Assembly (NCBI GenBank): GCA_003230635.1
Contig: QIFF01000218.1
Span: 1-6,940 of the forward strand
Direction of reading: 5' to 3'
Length of the DNA stretch: 6,940 nt
Source: a bacterium
GTDB lineage: Bacteria > SZUA-182
Shown here: positions 1 to 5,378 of the stretch, in pieces
Numbering within the stretch: position 1 is the first letter of the stretch
Layout of the letters: each line of letters begins with the position of its first letter
The notes under the pieces: generated by a model
What the model was told of the DNA's origin: nothing
Databases searched by the model: none
The model's input: only the letters and a program-made list of their open reading frames with translations
Program-made: the position numbers and the translations under genes

Positions 1-11
1 AAATCTAACCA

Positions 12-45
12 GCAGAGGCTTTTGAAATGTTTTTTTGTCCTCTGC
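12..45. repeat. Short inverted repeat near the left edge
   Basis: GCAGAGG at 12-18 is exactly complementary to CCTCTGC at 39-45, with a 20-base T-rich loop. It could be a weak RNA hairpin or the edge of a larger repeat lying outside the window. It is not a standard terminator, because no T-tract follows the right arm. A 7-base match can arise by chance. Confidence 0.3.
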
Positions 46-103
46 AAAGGGCCAGAAACAAGTCTATGCTTTTCTATATCGGATTTCGGGGGGCTGCCCC
101 TAC

Positions 104-132
104 TTGCACTCAGGAATTAATCATGCTAATAT
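104..132 (+). promoter_or_regulatory. Putative extended -10 sigma70-type promoter for the MscS gene
   Basis: TTGCAC (104-109) and TAATAT (127-132) are separated by exactly 17 bases. The -10 box is preceded by TG plus one base (124-126), which is the extended -10 pattern. The -35 box matches the consensus at only three positions, so the call rests on the spacing and the extended -10. Transcription would start around 138-141, about 30 bases before the coding start. Confidence 0.35.
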
Positions 133-169
133 CTTAGGCCGATTAAGGACATTAACTTAGAGGATGAGT

Positions 170-1033
170 ATGATGGAAAATTTCGGGGTGGTTTTTTTAC
201 GACTGGTATTGGTAGTAGCGGGAGCCCTGGCCATAATTAAGGCCGGGCGGATGGCGGTAGATAAAACCATAGCTTCTCTGGAGAAAAAGGAGCTTTTGAA
301 AGCAGAGCGCCTCAAGCAAACGCAGACCATAGGGCGAATTTTGAGCAATCTCGTTTCGGTCAGCATTGGGGTGATTGCCGGAATTGTAATTCTGGGGGAG
401 CTGGGGGTTGATATCGGCCCGATTCTGGCTGGAGCCGGGGTTGTGGGGGTGGCCGTTGGGTTTGGTGCCCAGAGCTTGATTAAGGATGTAATCAACGGCG
501 TTTTTATCCTCCTGGAAAACCATTTCAATGTAGGGGATGTAGTAAAGGTGGCTGGGGTGGCCGGCCTGGTGGAATCCATGAGCCTGCGGCTGGTAACCCT
601 GCGCGACTTGGAGGGCAATGTGCACATCATCCCCAACGGGGAAATCGGCGTGGTTACCAACATGACCAGGGAATGGTCGCGCTGCGTACTGAACATTGGA
701 GTCGCCTACAAAGAGAATGTGGACTATGTGATGGAAGTGCTAAAGGAAATCGGCGCTGAGCTTTATAAAGACAAGGAATTTAAAGAGATGATTATGTCGC
801 CCCTGGAAATTCTGGGAGTGGATGATTTCGGGGATTCCCAGGTAACCATCAAGGTAATGTTGAAAACCCAGCCCATCAAACAGTGGACGGTGGCCCGCGA
901 ATTCCGGCGCCGCATCAAAAACACCTTTGACGCCAAAGGCATCGAAATCCCCTTCCCCCACCTCACCCTCTATATGGGCGAAGGCGAAAACAAAGGCAAA
1001 CTGGTGGTGGAACAGCGGCCACCTGCGGCCTAG
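170..1033 (+). CDS. MscS-family small-conductance mechanosensitive ion channel
   Basis: This is a membrane channel that opens under membrane tension to release solutes during hypo-osmotic shock. It is about 287 residues, close to E. coli MscS (286). In numbering from the upstream ATG at 164: TM1 spans about 8-27, TM2 about 61-80, and the Gly/Ala-rich pore helix TM3 about 84-117, with AGAGVVGVAVGFGAQSLIKD at 89-108 as the family signature. The beta domain follows, with FNVGD at 121-125 and the VHIIPNG motif at 153-159. A C-terminal alpha/beta domain ends in GIEIPFPH (259-266). Start choice: ATGs occur at 164, 170 and 173. The Shine-Dalgarno AGAGG at 159-163 abuts the first but sits 6 and 9 bases before the other two, so 170 or 173 is preferred. 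The gene appears monocistronic: 360 bases of repeats separate it from the next gene. Family assignment is secure, but the exact paralogue and its gating properties cannot be read. Confidence 0.93.
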   Translation: MMENFGVVFLRLVLVVAGALAIIKAGRMAVDKTIASLEKKELLKAERLKQTQTIGRILSNLVSVSIGVIAGIVILGELGVDIGPILAGAGVVGVAVGFGAQSLIKDVINGVFILLENHFNVGDVVKVAGVAGLVESMSLRLVTLRDLEGNVHIIPNGEIGVVTNMTREWSRCVLNIGVAYKENVDYVMEVLKEIGAELYKDKEFKEMIMSPLEILGVDDFGDSQVTIKVMLKTQPIKQWTVAREFRRRIKNTFDAKGIEIPFPHLTLYMGEGENKGKLVVEQRPPAA

Positions 1034-1050
1034 GTAAACTGTCCCCAAAA

Positions 1051-1075
1051 TGTAGGAGCGCCTTCTAGGCGCGAT
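1051..1075 (+). repeat. REP-like palindrome, copy 1
   Basis: A GTAGGAG head is followed by a 6-bp stem (GCGCCT 1058-1063 with AGGCGC 1067-1072), a 3-base loop and a GAT tail. The architecture is the same as the two copies just downstream, so this is a dispersed family and not a chance hairpin. It begins 17 bases after the MscS stop codon and may protect the mRNA 3' end. That role is inference. Confidence 0.7.
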
Positions 1076-1092
1076 ATGCTTTGATGAAAAAC

Positions 1093-1143
1093 GTAGGAGT
1101 GGCTTCCAGCCACGATTATTCGCGGCAAGATGCCGCTCCTACA
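1093..1143. repeat. Inverted pair of REP-like palindromes (copies 2 and 3, BIME-like)
   Basis: Copy 2 (1093-1116, + orientation) has GTAGGAG, stem GTGGCT 1099-1104 with AGCCAC 1108-1113, and a 3-base loop. Copy 3 (about 1118-1143) is the same unit on the opposite strand, with stem GCGGCA 1122-1127 and TGCCGC 1131-1136 and an inverted head CTCCTAC at 1136-1142. Together they form a larger palindrome: GTAGGAGTGGC at 1093-1103 pairs with GCCGCTCCTAC at 1133-1143, apart from one G-T type difference. Paired inverted units resemble bacterial interspersed mosaic elements. Units of this type are often mobilised by a REP-associated transposase (RAYT), and no such gene is in the window. Confidence 0.7.
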
Positions 1144-1166
1144 CAATACAAAAGTAGTCGGCCCAT

Positions 1167-1183
1167 TTATGGGGCAGCCTTTG
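1167..1183 (+). repeat. Left copy of a 17-base near-perfect direct repeat
   Basis: This segment matches 1350-1366 at 15 of 17 positions (both start TTATGG and end TTG). The two copies bracket the hairpin array between them. They may be target-site duplications of an inserted palindromic element, but they do not directly abut the inverted repeats at 1190-1209 and 1307-1327, so that reading is tentative. Confidence 0.45.
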
Positions 1184-1228
1184 TTTAAAGGGGTAGGTCA
1201 GGGCCACTGCCCTGACCCTTTTAAATGT

Positions 1229-1254
1229 GCTGTCAGGTGTTACCACCTGACAGC
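1229..1254. repeat. Perfect hairpin with 11-bp stem and 4-base loop
   Basis: GCTGTCAGGTG (1229-1239) pairs perfectly with CACCTGACAGC (1244-1254) around a 4-base loop, 26 bases in all. The TGTCAGG core and the 11-4-11 geometry recur in hairpins at 4709-4734 and 4740-4765, which makes it part of a repeat family in this genome. Confidence 0.75.
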
Positions 1255-1265
1255 CATCATAGTAA

Positions 1266-1289
1266 GTGTCAGGAGGAAACTCCTGACAC
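1266..1289. repeat. Perfect hairpin with 10-bp stem and GAAA tetraloop
   Basis: GTGTCAGGAG (1266-1275) pairs perfectly with CTCCTGACAC (1280-1289) around GAAA, a stable GNRA-type loop if transcribed. The stem start GTGTCAGGA is almost identical to GTGTCGGGA in the hairpin at 4740-4765, and the right arms change in step (TCCTGACAC versus TCCCGACAC). Confidence 0.75.
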
Positions 1290-1349
1290 CACACAATAGT
1301 TTGAGGCAGTGGCCCTCAACCTACCCCATAATTACTGTAAGCCTGCCTA

Positions 1350-1366
1350 TTATGGAGCAGCCCTTG
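1350..1366 (+). repeat. Right copy of the 17-base near-perfect direct repeat
   Basis: This is the partner of 1167-1183 (15 of 17 identical). Its last bases run into the left arm of the hairpin at 1364-1383. Confidence 0.45.
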
Positions 1367-1383
1367 CCTGATAAATCAGGCAA
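1364..1383. repeat. Perfect 8-bp hairpin just before the pentapeptide gene
   Basis: TTGCCTGA (1364-1371) pairs with TCAGGCAA (1376-1383) around TAAA. It ends 10 bases before the ATG at 1394, where a Shine-Dalgarno would normally sit, and no purine-rich ribosome binding site is visible there. It shares the 4-base loop with the other hairpins. It may be another repeat unit or may affect translation of the next gene. No regulatory role is demonstrated. Confidence 0.6.
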
Positions 1384-1393
1384 CTACAACACT

Positions 1394-2722
1394 ATGGCCA
1401 AATTAACCCGTGAACAAGTAATCGCCAAACACAAGGCCGGAGAAAGCCTGGCGGGAAAAGACCTCAGCGGGCTTGATCTCAACGAGGCCACCCTTATCGG
1501 AGCCAACCTCAGGGGAGCCGACCTCAGCAAGACCAGCCTCATCAGGGCCAACCTCTGCAAGGCCGACCTCCGCAAGGCCAACCTCTACAATGCCTACCTC
1601 CTTGGTGCCAACCTTTTCGGGTCTGACCTAAGTGAAGCTGACCTCTTCGATGCCGACCTTAGCGATACCAATCTTAATGGTGTCAACCTACACTTAGCTA
1701 ATCTCCTAGCAGCTAGGCTCAGCGATGCCGACCTCAACAAAACCAATCTTAGGGGAGTCAATCTTGCCTCGGTCAATTTTGAGGGTGCCGATCTTTCCGG
1801 GGCCGATCTTACTGGGGCCAATATCTGGAATATCGCCACTGCTGACTGGAAGATTAAAGGGATAAAGTGTGAGTATGTTTATAATTGCAAGTATTGGGAT
1901 AAGGAAGAGGAGGATAAGAAAACCCGCCGCAATTTCGCCCGGGGCGAATTTGAGGAGCTTTATCGCAGTTTCCCCAAGCTGGAGCTAATCTTTCAGGAGA
2001 ATTACCGCGACATTGACCACCGGGCGCTGCTGGCGGTGCTGGGGGAAATCCATAAAAAATTGCCCCAAGCCAATATTAAACTGCGCAAGCTGGAGCAGGC
2101 GGTCAATACCAGCGCCACCATCCAGGCCGCAAGCAAGGAAATCCTGGAGCAGGTGGCGGAATTAGTGCCCAAGAATTACCAAGAGTTATTCAACAAGTTG
2201 AATAAGATTGAAAAGCTGCTCACCGACCGCAGCGCTCTGGAGCAAAGCCAGCAAAGTATGGCCCTGGCCCTGCGCCAAACCACGGAATGGTTTGTGCAAA
2301 ATCAACAGCGTCCACAAGCCCCGCAAACAATGGTGGTAGAAGGCAATGTGCACCAGATGAACATTGTCAACGGCCACCAAGAAATTGAGTATCAAGAAAC
2401 CAACATCTACCACTTGGCTGCCTCCCACCTCCAGCAAGCCCTGAATGTGTTGGATAACGAAGAGGGTTTTGCTGCTGTTTTAAGCCAGGGGAATGAGGAA
2501 TTAATCAAAGGCTGGCAAAAACTCTCCCCCCAGGAGCAGGCAAAAATCAAGCAGAAGTTACAGACTGAGGCTGGCAAGATGCTCAAAGGGGAAAAAGAGG
2601 GCAAGCTCAAGCGCGCCTGGCAGTGGCTCAAGGCCAGTGAGGGCTATGACTTTACTAAAAACCTCCTGGCCCAGGTCATCACCGCCGCCATCCAATCCCG
2701 CCTGGGAATGCCCCCTACATAA
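1394..2722 (+). CDS. Pentapeptide-repeat protein with long helical C-terminal region, function unknown
   Basis: The product is 442 residues. Residues 21-145 are 25 consecutive pentapeptides of the A(D/N)LXX type (GANLR, GADLS, EADLF and so on). In this family such repeats fold as a right-handed quadrilateral beta-helix. The lead-in (MAKLTREQVIAKHKAGESL) is typical for such proteins. Residues about 177-230, including FARGEFEELYRSFPKLELIF, resemble a region that often follows pentapeptide repeats. The remainder is charged, Gln/Lys-rich and probably helical or coiled-coil, broken by a beta-like, N/V/G-rich stretch near 313-335 (VVEGNVHQMNIVNG). No signal peptide or TM segment is visible, so it is probably cytoplasmic. 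Start choice: the frame is open back to 1130, but those 88 codons translate the palindromic repeats, whereas ATG 1394 begins typical family sequence. No Shine-Dalgarno precedes 1394. Pentapeptide proteins can bind gyrase or act as scaffolds, and nothing here supports a specific role. Confidence 0.88.
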   Translation: MAKLTREQVIAKHKAGESLAGKDLSGLDLNEATLIGANLRGADLSKTSLIRANLCKADLRKANLYNAYLLGANLFGSDLSEADLFDADLSDTNLNGVNLHLANLLAARLSDADLNKTNLRGVNLASVNFEGADLSGADLTGANIWNIATADWKIKGIKCEYVYNCKYWDKEEEDKKTRRNFARGEFEELYRSFPKLELIFQENYRDIDHRALLAVLGEIHKKLPQANIKLRKLEQAVNTSATIQAASKEILEQVAELVPKNYQELFNKLNKIEKLLTDRSALEQSQQSMALALRQTTEWFVQNQQRPQAPQTMVVEGNVHQMNIVNGHQEIEYQETNIYHLAASHLQQALNVLDNEEGFAAVLSQGNEELIKGWQKLSPQEQAKIKQKLQTEAGKMLKGEKEGKLKRAWQWLKASEGYDFTKNLLAQVITAAIQSRLGMPPT

Positions 2723-2798
2723 TTGCCATCCAACATGCTATGCTTGTCTCACAGCAATAAAAATCTACAGATTATTCATCAACTTACTTGACTTACAC

Positions 2799-2806
2799 AG
2801 AGGAGA
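2799..2806 (+). promoter_or_regulatory. Strong ribosome binding site of the MoxR gene
   Basis: AGAGGAGA, almost the full anti-Shine-Dalgarno complement, sits 6-7 bases before ATG 2813. It fixes the start of the first operon gene and suggests high translation. The 90-base gap after the pentapeptide gene (2723-2812) probably contains the operon promoter, but I see no convincing -35/-10 pair there. Confidence 0.8.
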
Positions 2807-2812
2807 AATACT

Positions 2813-3802
2813 ATGGCTACTGATATTGCTGCTATCACTGAAAGGGTAAAACAGGAAAGCGTCTTTGTCCAGAAGCTGCTGGCTGAGATGGATAAGGTTA
2901 TGGTAGGCCAGCGCTATTTGATTGAGCGTTTATTGATTGGCCTGCTGGCCGACGGGCATATCCTGGTAGAGGGGGTGCCGGGCTTGGCTAAGACCACCGC
3001 GGTGAAGACCCTGGCCGCTGCGGTCAGTACCCGGTTCCAACGCATTCAGTTTACCCCCGACCTCTTGCCCGCCGACCTGCTGGGCACGCAGATTTATCTG
3101 CCCAAGACCTCGGAGTTCATGGTCAAGAAAGGGCCTATTTTTGCCAATATCATCCTGGCCGACGAAATAAACCGCGCCCCGGCCAAGGTGCAAAGCGCCC
3201 TGCTGGAGGCCATGCAGGAAAAACAAGTTACCATTGGTGAAGAGACTTTCAAGCTGGAGGAACCCTTTCTGGTGATGGCCACCCAGAACCCCATTGAACA
3301 GGAAGGCACCTACCCCTTACCCGAGGCCCAGGTGGATCGCTTCATGCTCAAGCTCAAGGTCGGCTACCCCAGCAGGGAAGAGGAACGGGAAATTATGCAA
3401 CGGATCGCCTCCCGCCGGAAGGTCGTGGTTGAGCCGGTAATTACTCCCTCTGAGATTGCGCACGCTAGGGAGGTGGTGGACAGCATCTATCTGGACCCCA
3501 AGATTGAGGACTACATCGTGGACGTAGTGATTGCCACCCGGGAGCCGGAAACTTATAAGCTGGACAGCCTGGCGGGCTTTATTGAATACGGCGCTTCCCC
3601 CCGGGCCAGTATTTATATCAACCAGGCCGCCAGGGCGCATGCCTTTCTCCAGGGGCGGGGCTATGTCACCCCCCATGACGTGAAAAGCGTGGGCCACGAC
3701 ATCCTGCGCCACCGCTTGATTTTGACCTACGAAGCCGAGGCCGAAGACATCAGCAGCGACGACGTAATCAGCCAGATTTTTGACAGGATTGACGTACCGT
3801 GA
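2813..3802 (+). CDS. MoxR-family AAA+ ATPase
   Basis: This is a cytoplasmic AAA+ ATPase of the MoxR group, which acts as a chaperone together with VWA-domain proteins to mature or activate protein complexes. It has 329 residues, a normal length. Visible motifs are Walker A GVPGLAKT (54-61), Walker B ILADEIN (114-120, D117 and E118), sensor 1 in MATQNPIEQEGTYPLPEAQ (155-173, Asn159), and sensor 2 GASPRAS (260-266, Arg264). The C-terminal lid is complete. All catalytic residues appear intact. It is the first gene of the operon, and its stop (TGA 3800-3802) overlaps the GTG start of the DUF58 gene, so the two are translationally coupled. In Bat clusters of other bacteria this gene is often called moxR or batR. 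Its precise substrate is not known. Confidence 0.96.
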   Translation: MATDIAAITERVKQESVFVQKLLAEMDKVMVGQRYLIERLLIGLLADGHILVEGVPGLAKTTAVKTLAAAVSTRFQRIQFTPDLLPADLLGTQIYLPKTSEFMVKKGPIFANIILADEINRAPAKVQSALLEAMQEKQVTIGEETFKLEEPFLVMATQNPIEQEGTYPLPEAQVDRFMLKLKVGYPSREEEREIMQRIASRRKVVVEPVITPSEIAHAREVVDSIYLDPKIEDYIVDVVIATREPETYKLDSLAGFIEYGASPRASIYINQAARAHAFLQGRGYVTPHDVKSVGHDILRHRLILTYEAEAEDISSDDVISQIFDRIDVP

Positions 3803-4677
3803 TTTCTCCTGAATTACTCAAGCAGATCAAGGCCATTCAGATTCGCACCAATTACCTGGTGAACGACGTGCTGGCCGGGGAGTACAGCAGCGCCTTCCGG
3901 GGGCGGGGGATGGAGTTTGAAGAGGTGCGGGAGTACCAGCCGGGCGACGACGTGCGCACCATAGACTGGAACGTCACCGCCCGCATGCACAACATTCCCT
4001 ACGTCAAGGAGTACCGCGAGGAAAGGGAGCTGACCCTGATGCTCCTGGTGGATGTAAGCTCCTCCGGGCGCTTCGGCTCTCAGGACAAGTTTAAGAATGA
4101 AATAGCGGCTGAAATCGCCTCTGTCCTGGCCTATGCCGCCATTAAGAGTAACGATAAGGTAGGGCTGATTGTTTTCTCGGATAAGATTGAGCAGTATATC
4201 CCCCCTAAAAAGGGGCGGGCGCACGTCTGGCGGGTAATCCGCGCCATTCTGTCCTTCAAGCCTGAGGGCGTGCAGACCGATATAAGCGTTCCCCTGGAGT
4301 TCCTGATCAAGGTTGCCCGCCGCAAAACAGTAAGTTTCTTGATTTCGGATTTTATTGCTGAAGACTTTAAAAAGGCCCTGCGAATGGCCAAGCGCAAGCA
4401 CGACATCATTGCCGTTTCCATTACCGACCCGCGCGAGATAGAATTGCCCAGGGTCGGTTTTATCCAACTGGAAGATGCCGAAAGCGGGCAGGCCATGCTG
4501 GTTGATACCTACGATGGAAATCTTACCAGGGAATTTAAGCGGCTTAATGCGCTGAAGCTGGCAGAGCAAAAACGCTTTTTCCGCTCCCTGGGCATAGACC
4601 AAATAGAAATTCAAACCAACCATTCCTACGTAACAGCCTTAATGCGTTTTTTCCGCCTGCGGGAGAAGAGGCTTTGA
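3799..4677 (+). CDS. DUF58-family protein with VWA-like fold
   Basis: This 292-residue soluble protein is the usual partner encoded beside MoxR ATPases. The DUF58 hallmark is present: FRGRGMEFEEVREYQPGDD (33-51) followed by VRTIDWNVTAR (52-62). A VWA-like fold follows with a complete-looking MIDAS: DVSSS (D85, S87, S89), a candidate Thr160 in QTDIS, and D184 in FLISDF. It could therefore bind a divalent metal. No TM segment is visible. Translation starts at GTG 3799, overlapping the MoxR stop by four bases, with AGGA at 3785-3788 as the likely ribosome binding site. The stop TGA 4675-4677 overlaps an ATG at 4677 that has its own Shine-Dalgarno, which is the probable ancestral start of the next gene. 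The MoxR-DUF58 pair is expected to act as a unit, but the biochemical role is inferred from the family. Confidence 0.94.
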   Translation: MISPELLKQIKAIQIRTNYLVNDVLAGEYSSAFRGRGMEFEEVREYQPGDDVRTIDWNVTARMHNIPYVKEYREERELTLMLLVDVSSSGRFGSQDKFKNEIAAEIASVLAYAAIKSNDKVGLIVFSDKIEQYIPPKKGRAHVWRVIRAILSFKPEGVQTDISVPLEFLIKVARRKTVSFLISDFIAEDFKKALRMAKRKHDIIAVSITDPREIELPRVGFIQLEDAESGQAMLVDTYDGNLTREFKRLNALKLAEQKRFFRSLGIDQIEIQTNHSYVTALMRFFRLREKRL

Positions 4678-4775
4678 TGGAGAAAGAGTTGACAGACATT
4701 ATTGAGTTGTATCGGGATTTTGTAATCCCGATACGTGAGGTGTCGGGAAAACAATTTCCCGACACAACGAGATGA
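4677..4775 (+). CDS. 32-codon leader ORF created by a palindromic insertion (remnant of the next gene's original start)
   Basis: ATG 4677 overlaps the DUF58 stop (TGATG) and has a good Shine-Dalgarno, AGAGG at 4667-4671, five bases upstream. The peptide begins MEKELTDIIEL and then reads through the hairpin element (YRDFVIPIREVSGKQF...) to TGA 4773-4775. That stop overlaps ATG 4772 of the downstream gene (ATGA). KELTDIIE mirrors MTDIID at the start of that gene, so the first dozen codons appear to be its former N-terminus. The ORF is probably translated. A function for the peptide itself is unlikely, but it would deliver ribosomes to the ATG at 4772, which has only a poor Shine-Dalgarno. Confidence 0.55.
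   Translation: MEKELTDIIELYRDFVIPIREVSGKQFPDTTR
4686..4705 (+). repeat. Left copy of a 20-base duplication flanking the insertion
   Basis: This 20-base segment matches 4769-4788 at 18 positions, including the uninterrupted identity GACATTATTGA. The copies lie 83 bases apart, which is not a multiple of three, so they fall in different reading frames. Each encodes TDII in its own frame. This is best read as a target duplication around the double hairpin. Confidence 0.75.
4709..4765. repeat. Double-hairpin palindromic element inserted in the operon
   Basis: Two consecutive 26-base perfect hairpins each have an 11-bp stem and a 4-base loop. The first is GTATCGGGATT 4709-4719 with AATCCCGATAC 4724-4734. 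The second is GTGTCGGGAAA 4740-4750 with TTTCCCGACAC 4755-4765. They lie between the two copies of the 20-base duplication. The second stem closely resembles the hairpin at 1266-1289, which identifies a dispersed family. In the mRNA the hairpins lie between the DUF58 stop and the working start of the next gene. Confidence 0.8.
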
Positions 4776-4788
4776 CGGACATTATTGA
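4769..4788 (+). repeat. Right copy of the 20-base duplication; contains the working ATG
   Basis: This is the partner of 4686-4705. One of the two differences is T4689 versus A4772: the left copy has TTG where the right copy has ATG. That base provides the start codon now used by the downstream gene. Confidence 0.75.
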
Positions 4789-5290
4789 CATCAAAGCCCT
4801 GGAGCCGTTGGGGATAGATTACCGCTTCTGGGCCATCATCGGCGCCATTTTGCTGACCGCCTTGCTGATAGCGGGAGTAATGATTTACCGGCGCAGGAAA
4901 AAATGTCCGCCCAAAGAGGTAATCGTCAAACGCCCTGCCCATGAAGTAGCCCTGGAGGGATTTTATAGGTTACAAAACAGCAAGTGCTTTGGCCCGGAAG
5001 AAATCAAAAAACTCTACTTTGAACTCTCGGAGCTTTTCCGCTGCTACCTGGAAGAACGCTACAATTTTCCGGCCAGCGACTGGACCTCGCAAGAAATTAT
5101 TTCATATTTCAATAAAAATCCCGACTGGCCCTTTGAACTCAAGGGGCAATCTGAGCTATTTCTGAGCAGCACCGACCTGGTAAAATTTGCCGAATTCATC
5201 CCGGAAGAGAAACAAATCCAGGCGGAAATACAAAGGGCAATCCAGTTTGTAGAAGCGACTAGGGAAGTAGCACAAGATGAGAAACTTTAA
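4772..5290 (+). CDS. DUF4381-like one-TM protein of the MoxR/VWA operon
   Basis: The product is 172 residues with a short N-terminal tail, one TM segment at about 18-40 (FWAIIGAILLTALLIAGVMI) and a basic stop-transfer stretch (YRRRKK). A helical cytoplasmic domain follows, with the family-like sequence RPAHEVALEGFYRL, LYFELSELFRCYLEERY, DWTSQEI and LVKFAEFIPEE. Proteins of this kind are common between the DUF58 and VWA genes in such operons and are presumed to tether or adapt the MoxR machinery at the membrane. The DUF4381 label comes from my recognition of these motifs. The start has been remodelled. ATG 4772 has almost no Shine-Dalgarno, lies in the right copy of a 20-base duplication, and overlaps the stop of a leader ORF that starts at the likely ancestral ATG 4677. 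Without the insertion the protein would have begun about four residues earlier (MEKE). Confidence 0.85.
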   Translation: MTDIIDIKALEPLGIDYRFWAIIGAILLTALLIAGVMIYRRRKKCPPKEVIVKRPAHEVALEGFYRLQNSKCFGPEEIKKLYFELSELFRCYLEERYNFPASDWTSQEIISYFNKNPDWPFELKGQSELFLSSTDLVKFAEFIPEEKQIQAEIQRAIQFVEATREVAQDEKL

Positions 5291-5296
5291 TTATTA

Positions 5297-5364
5297 GACA
5301 GGATTACAGGATAAATAGATTGAAAAAAAATTAAATAATCCTGTTTCATCCTGTTAATCCTGTC
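5297..5364. repeat. GACAGGAT-type inverted repeat between operon genes
   Basis: GACAGGATTACAGGAT (5297-5312) is complementary to ATCCTGTTAATCCTGTC (5348-5364) with one unpaired base. The loop is about 35 bases and A-rich, and holds a further ATCCTGT (5338-5344), so the right side reads as three ATCCTG-type units. It would form a long stem in the transcript between the DUF4381-like gene and the BatA-like gene. There is no following T-tract, so it is not a clear terminator. Related AATCCTGT repeats are, to my knowledge, scattered through many unrelated bacterial genomes. Confidence 0.8.
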
Positions 5365-5378
5365 AAGAAAGGATTTTC

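Larger units (their letters stand above)
1190..1327. repeat. Hairpin array bounded by ~20-base inverted repeats (MITE-like)
   Basis: The left end (1190-1209, beginning GGGGTAGGT) is the reverse complement of the right end (1307-1327) with one gap and one mismatch. Inside the left end is a 9-bp hairpin with a 4-base loop: GGTCAGGGC 1196-1204, loop CACT, GCCCTGACC 1209-1217. It is followed by CTTTT, so it could also act as a weak intrinsic terminator for the upstream gene. Two more perfect hairpins lie inside (separate entries). At about 138 bp with inverted ends and no coding capacity, this resembles a miniature non-autonomous element. No known family is assigned. Confidence 0.55.

Noticed and set aside
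1190..1383. Possible CRISPR array
   Set aside because: The repeats are palindromes of differing sequence with irregular spacing, without identical direct repeats or uniform spacers.
1130..1393. N-terminal extension of the pentapeptide protein (88 extra codons from ATG 1130)
   Set aside because: The extension starts inside a REP-like palindrome and translates hairpin repeats. Family-typical sequence begins at ATG 1394.
1384..1839. Reverse-strand ORFs opposite the pentapeptide repeats (Leu/Arg/Ser-rich)
   Set aside because: They are low-complexity antisense shadows of the 15-base pentapeptide periodicity, with no family resemblance.
2723..2812. Clear promoter for the MoxR operon
   Set aside because: Candidate boxes (TTGTCT at 2744, TACAGA at 2766) match the consensus too weakly to list, although a promoter here is likely.
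3814..4623. 269-codon reverse-strand ORF opposite the DUF58 gene
   Set aside because: The + strand carries clear DUF58 motifs in an overlapping operon. The antisense translation shows no recognisable domain and arises from codon bias.
5297..5364. Rho-independent terminator splitting the operon
   Set aside because: The loop is long, the stem is AT-rich and no T-tract follows the right arm.
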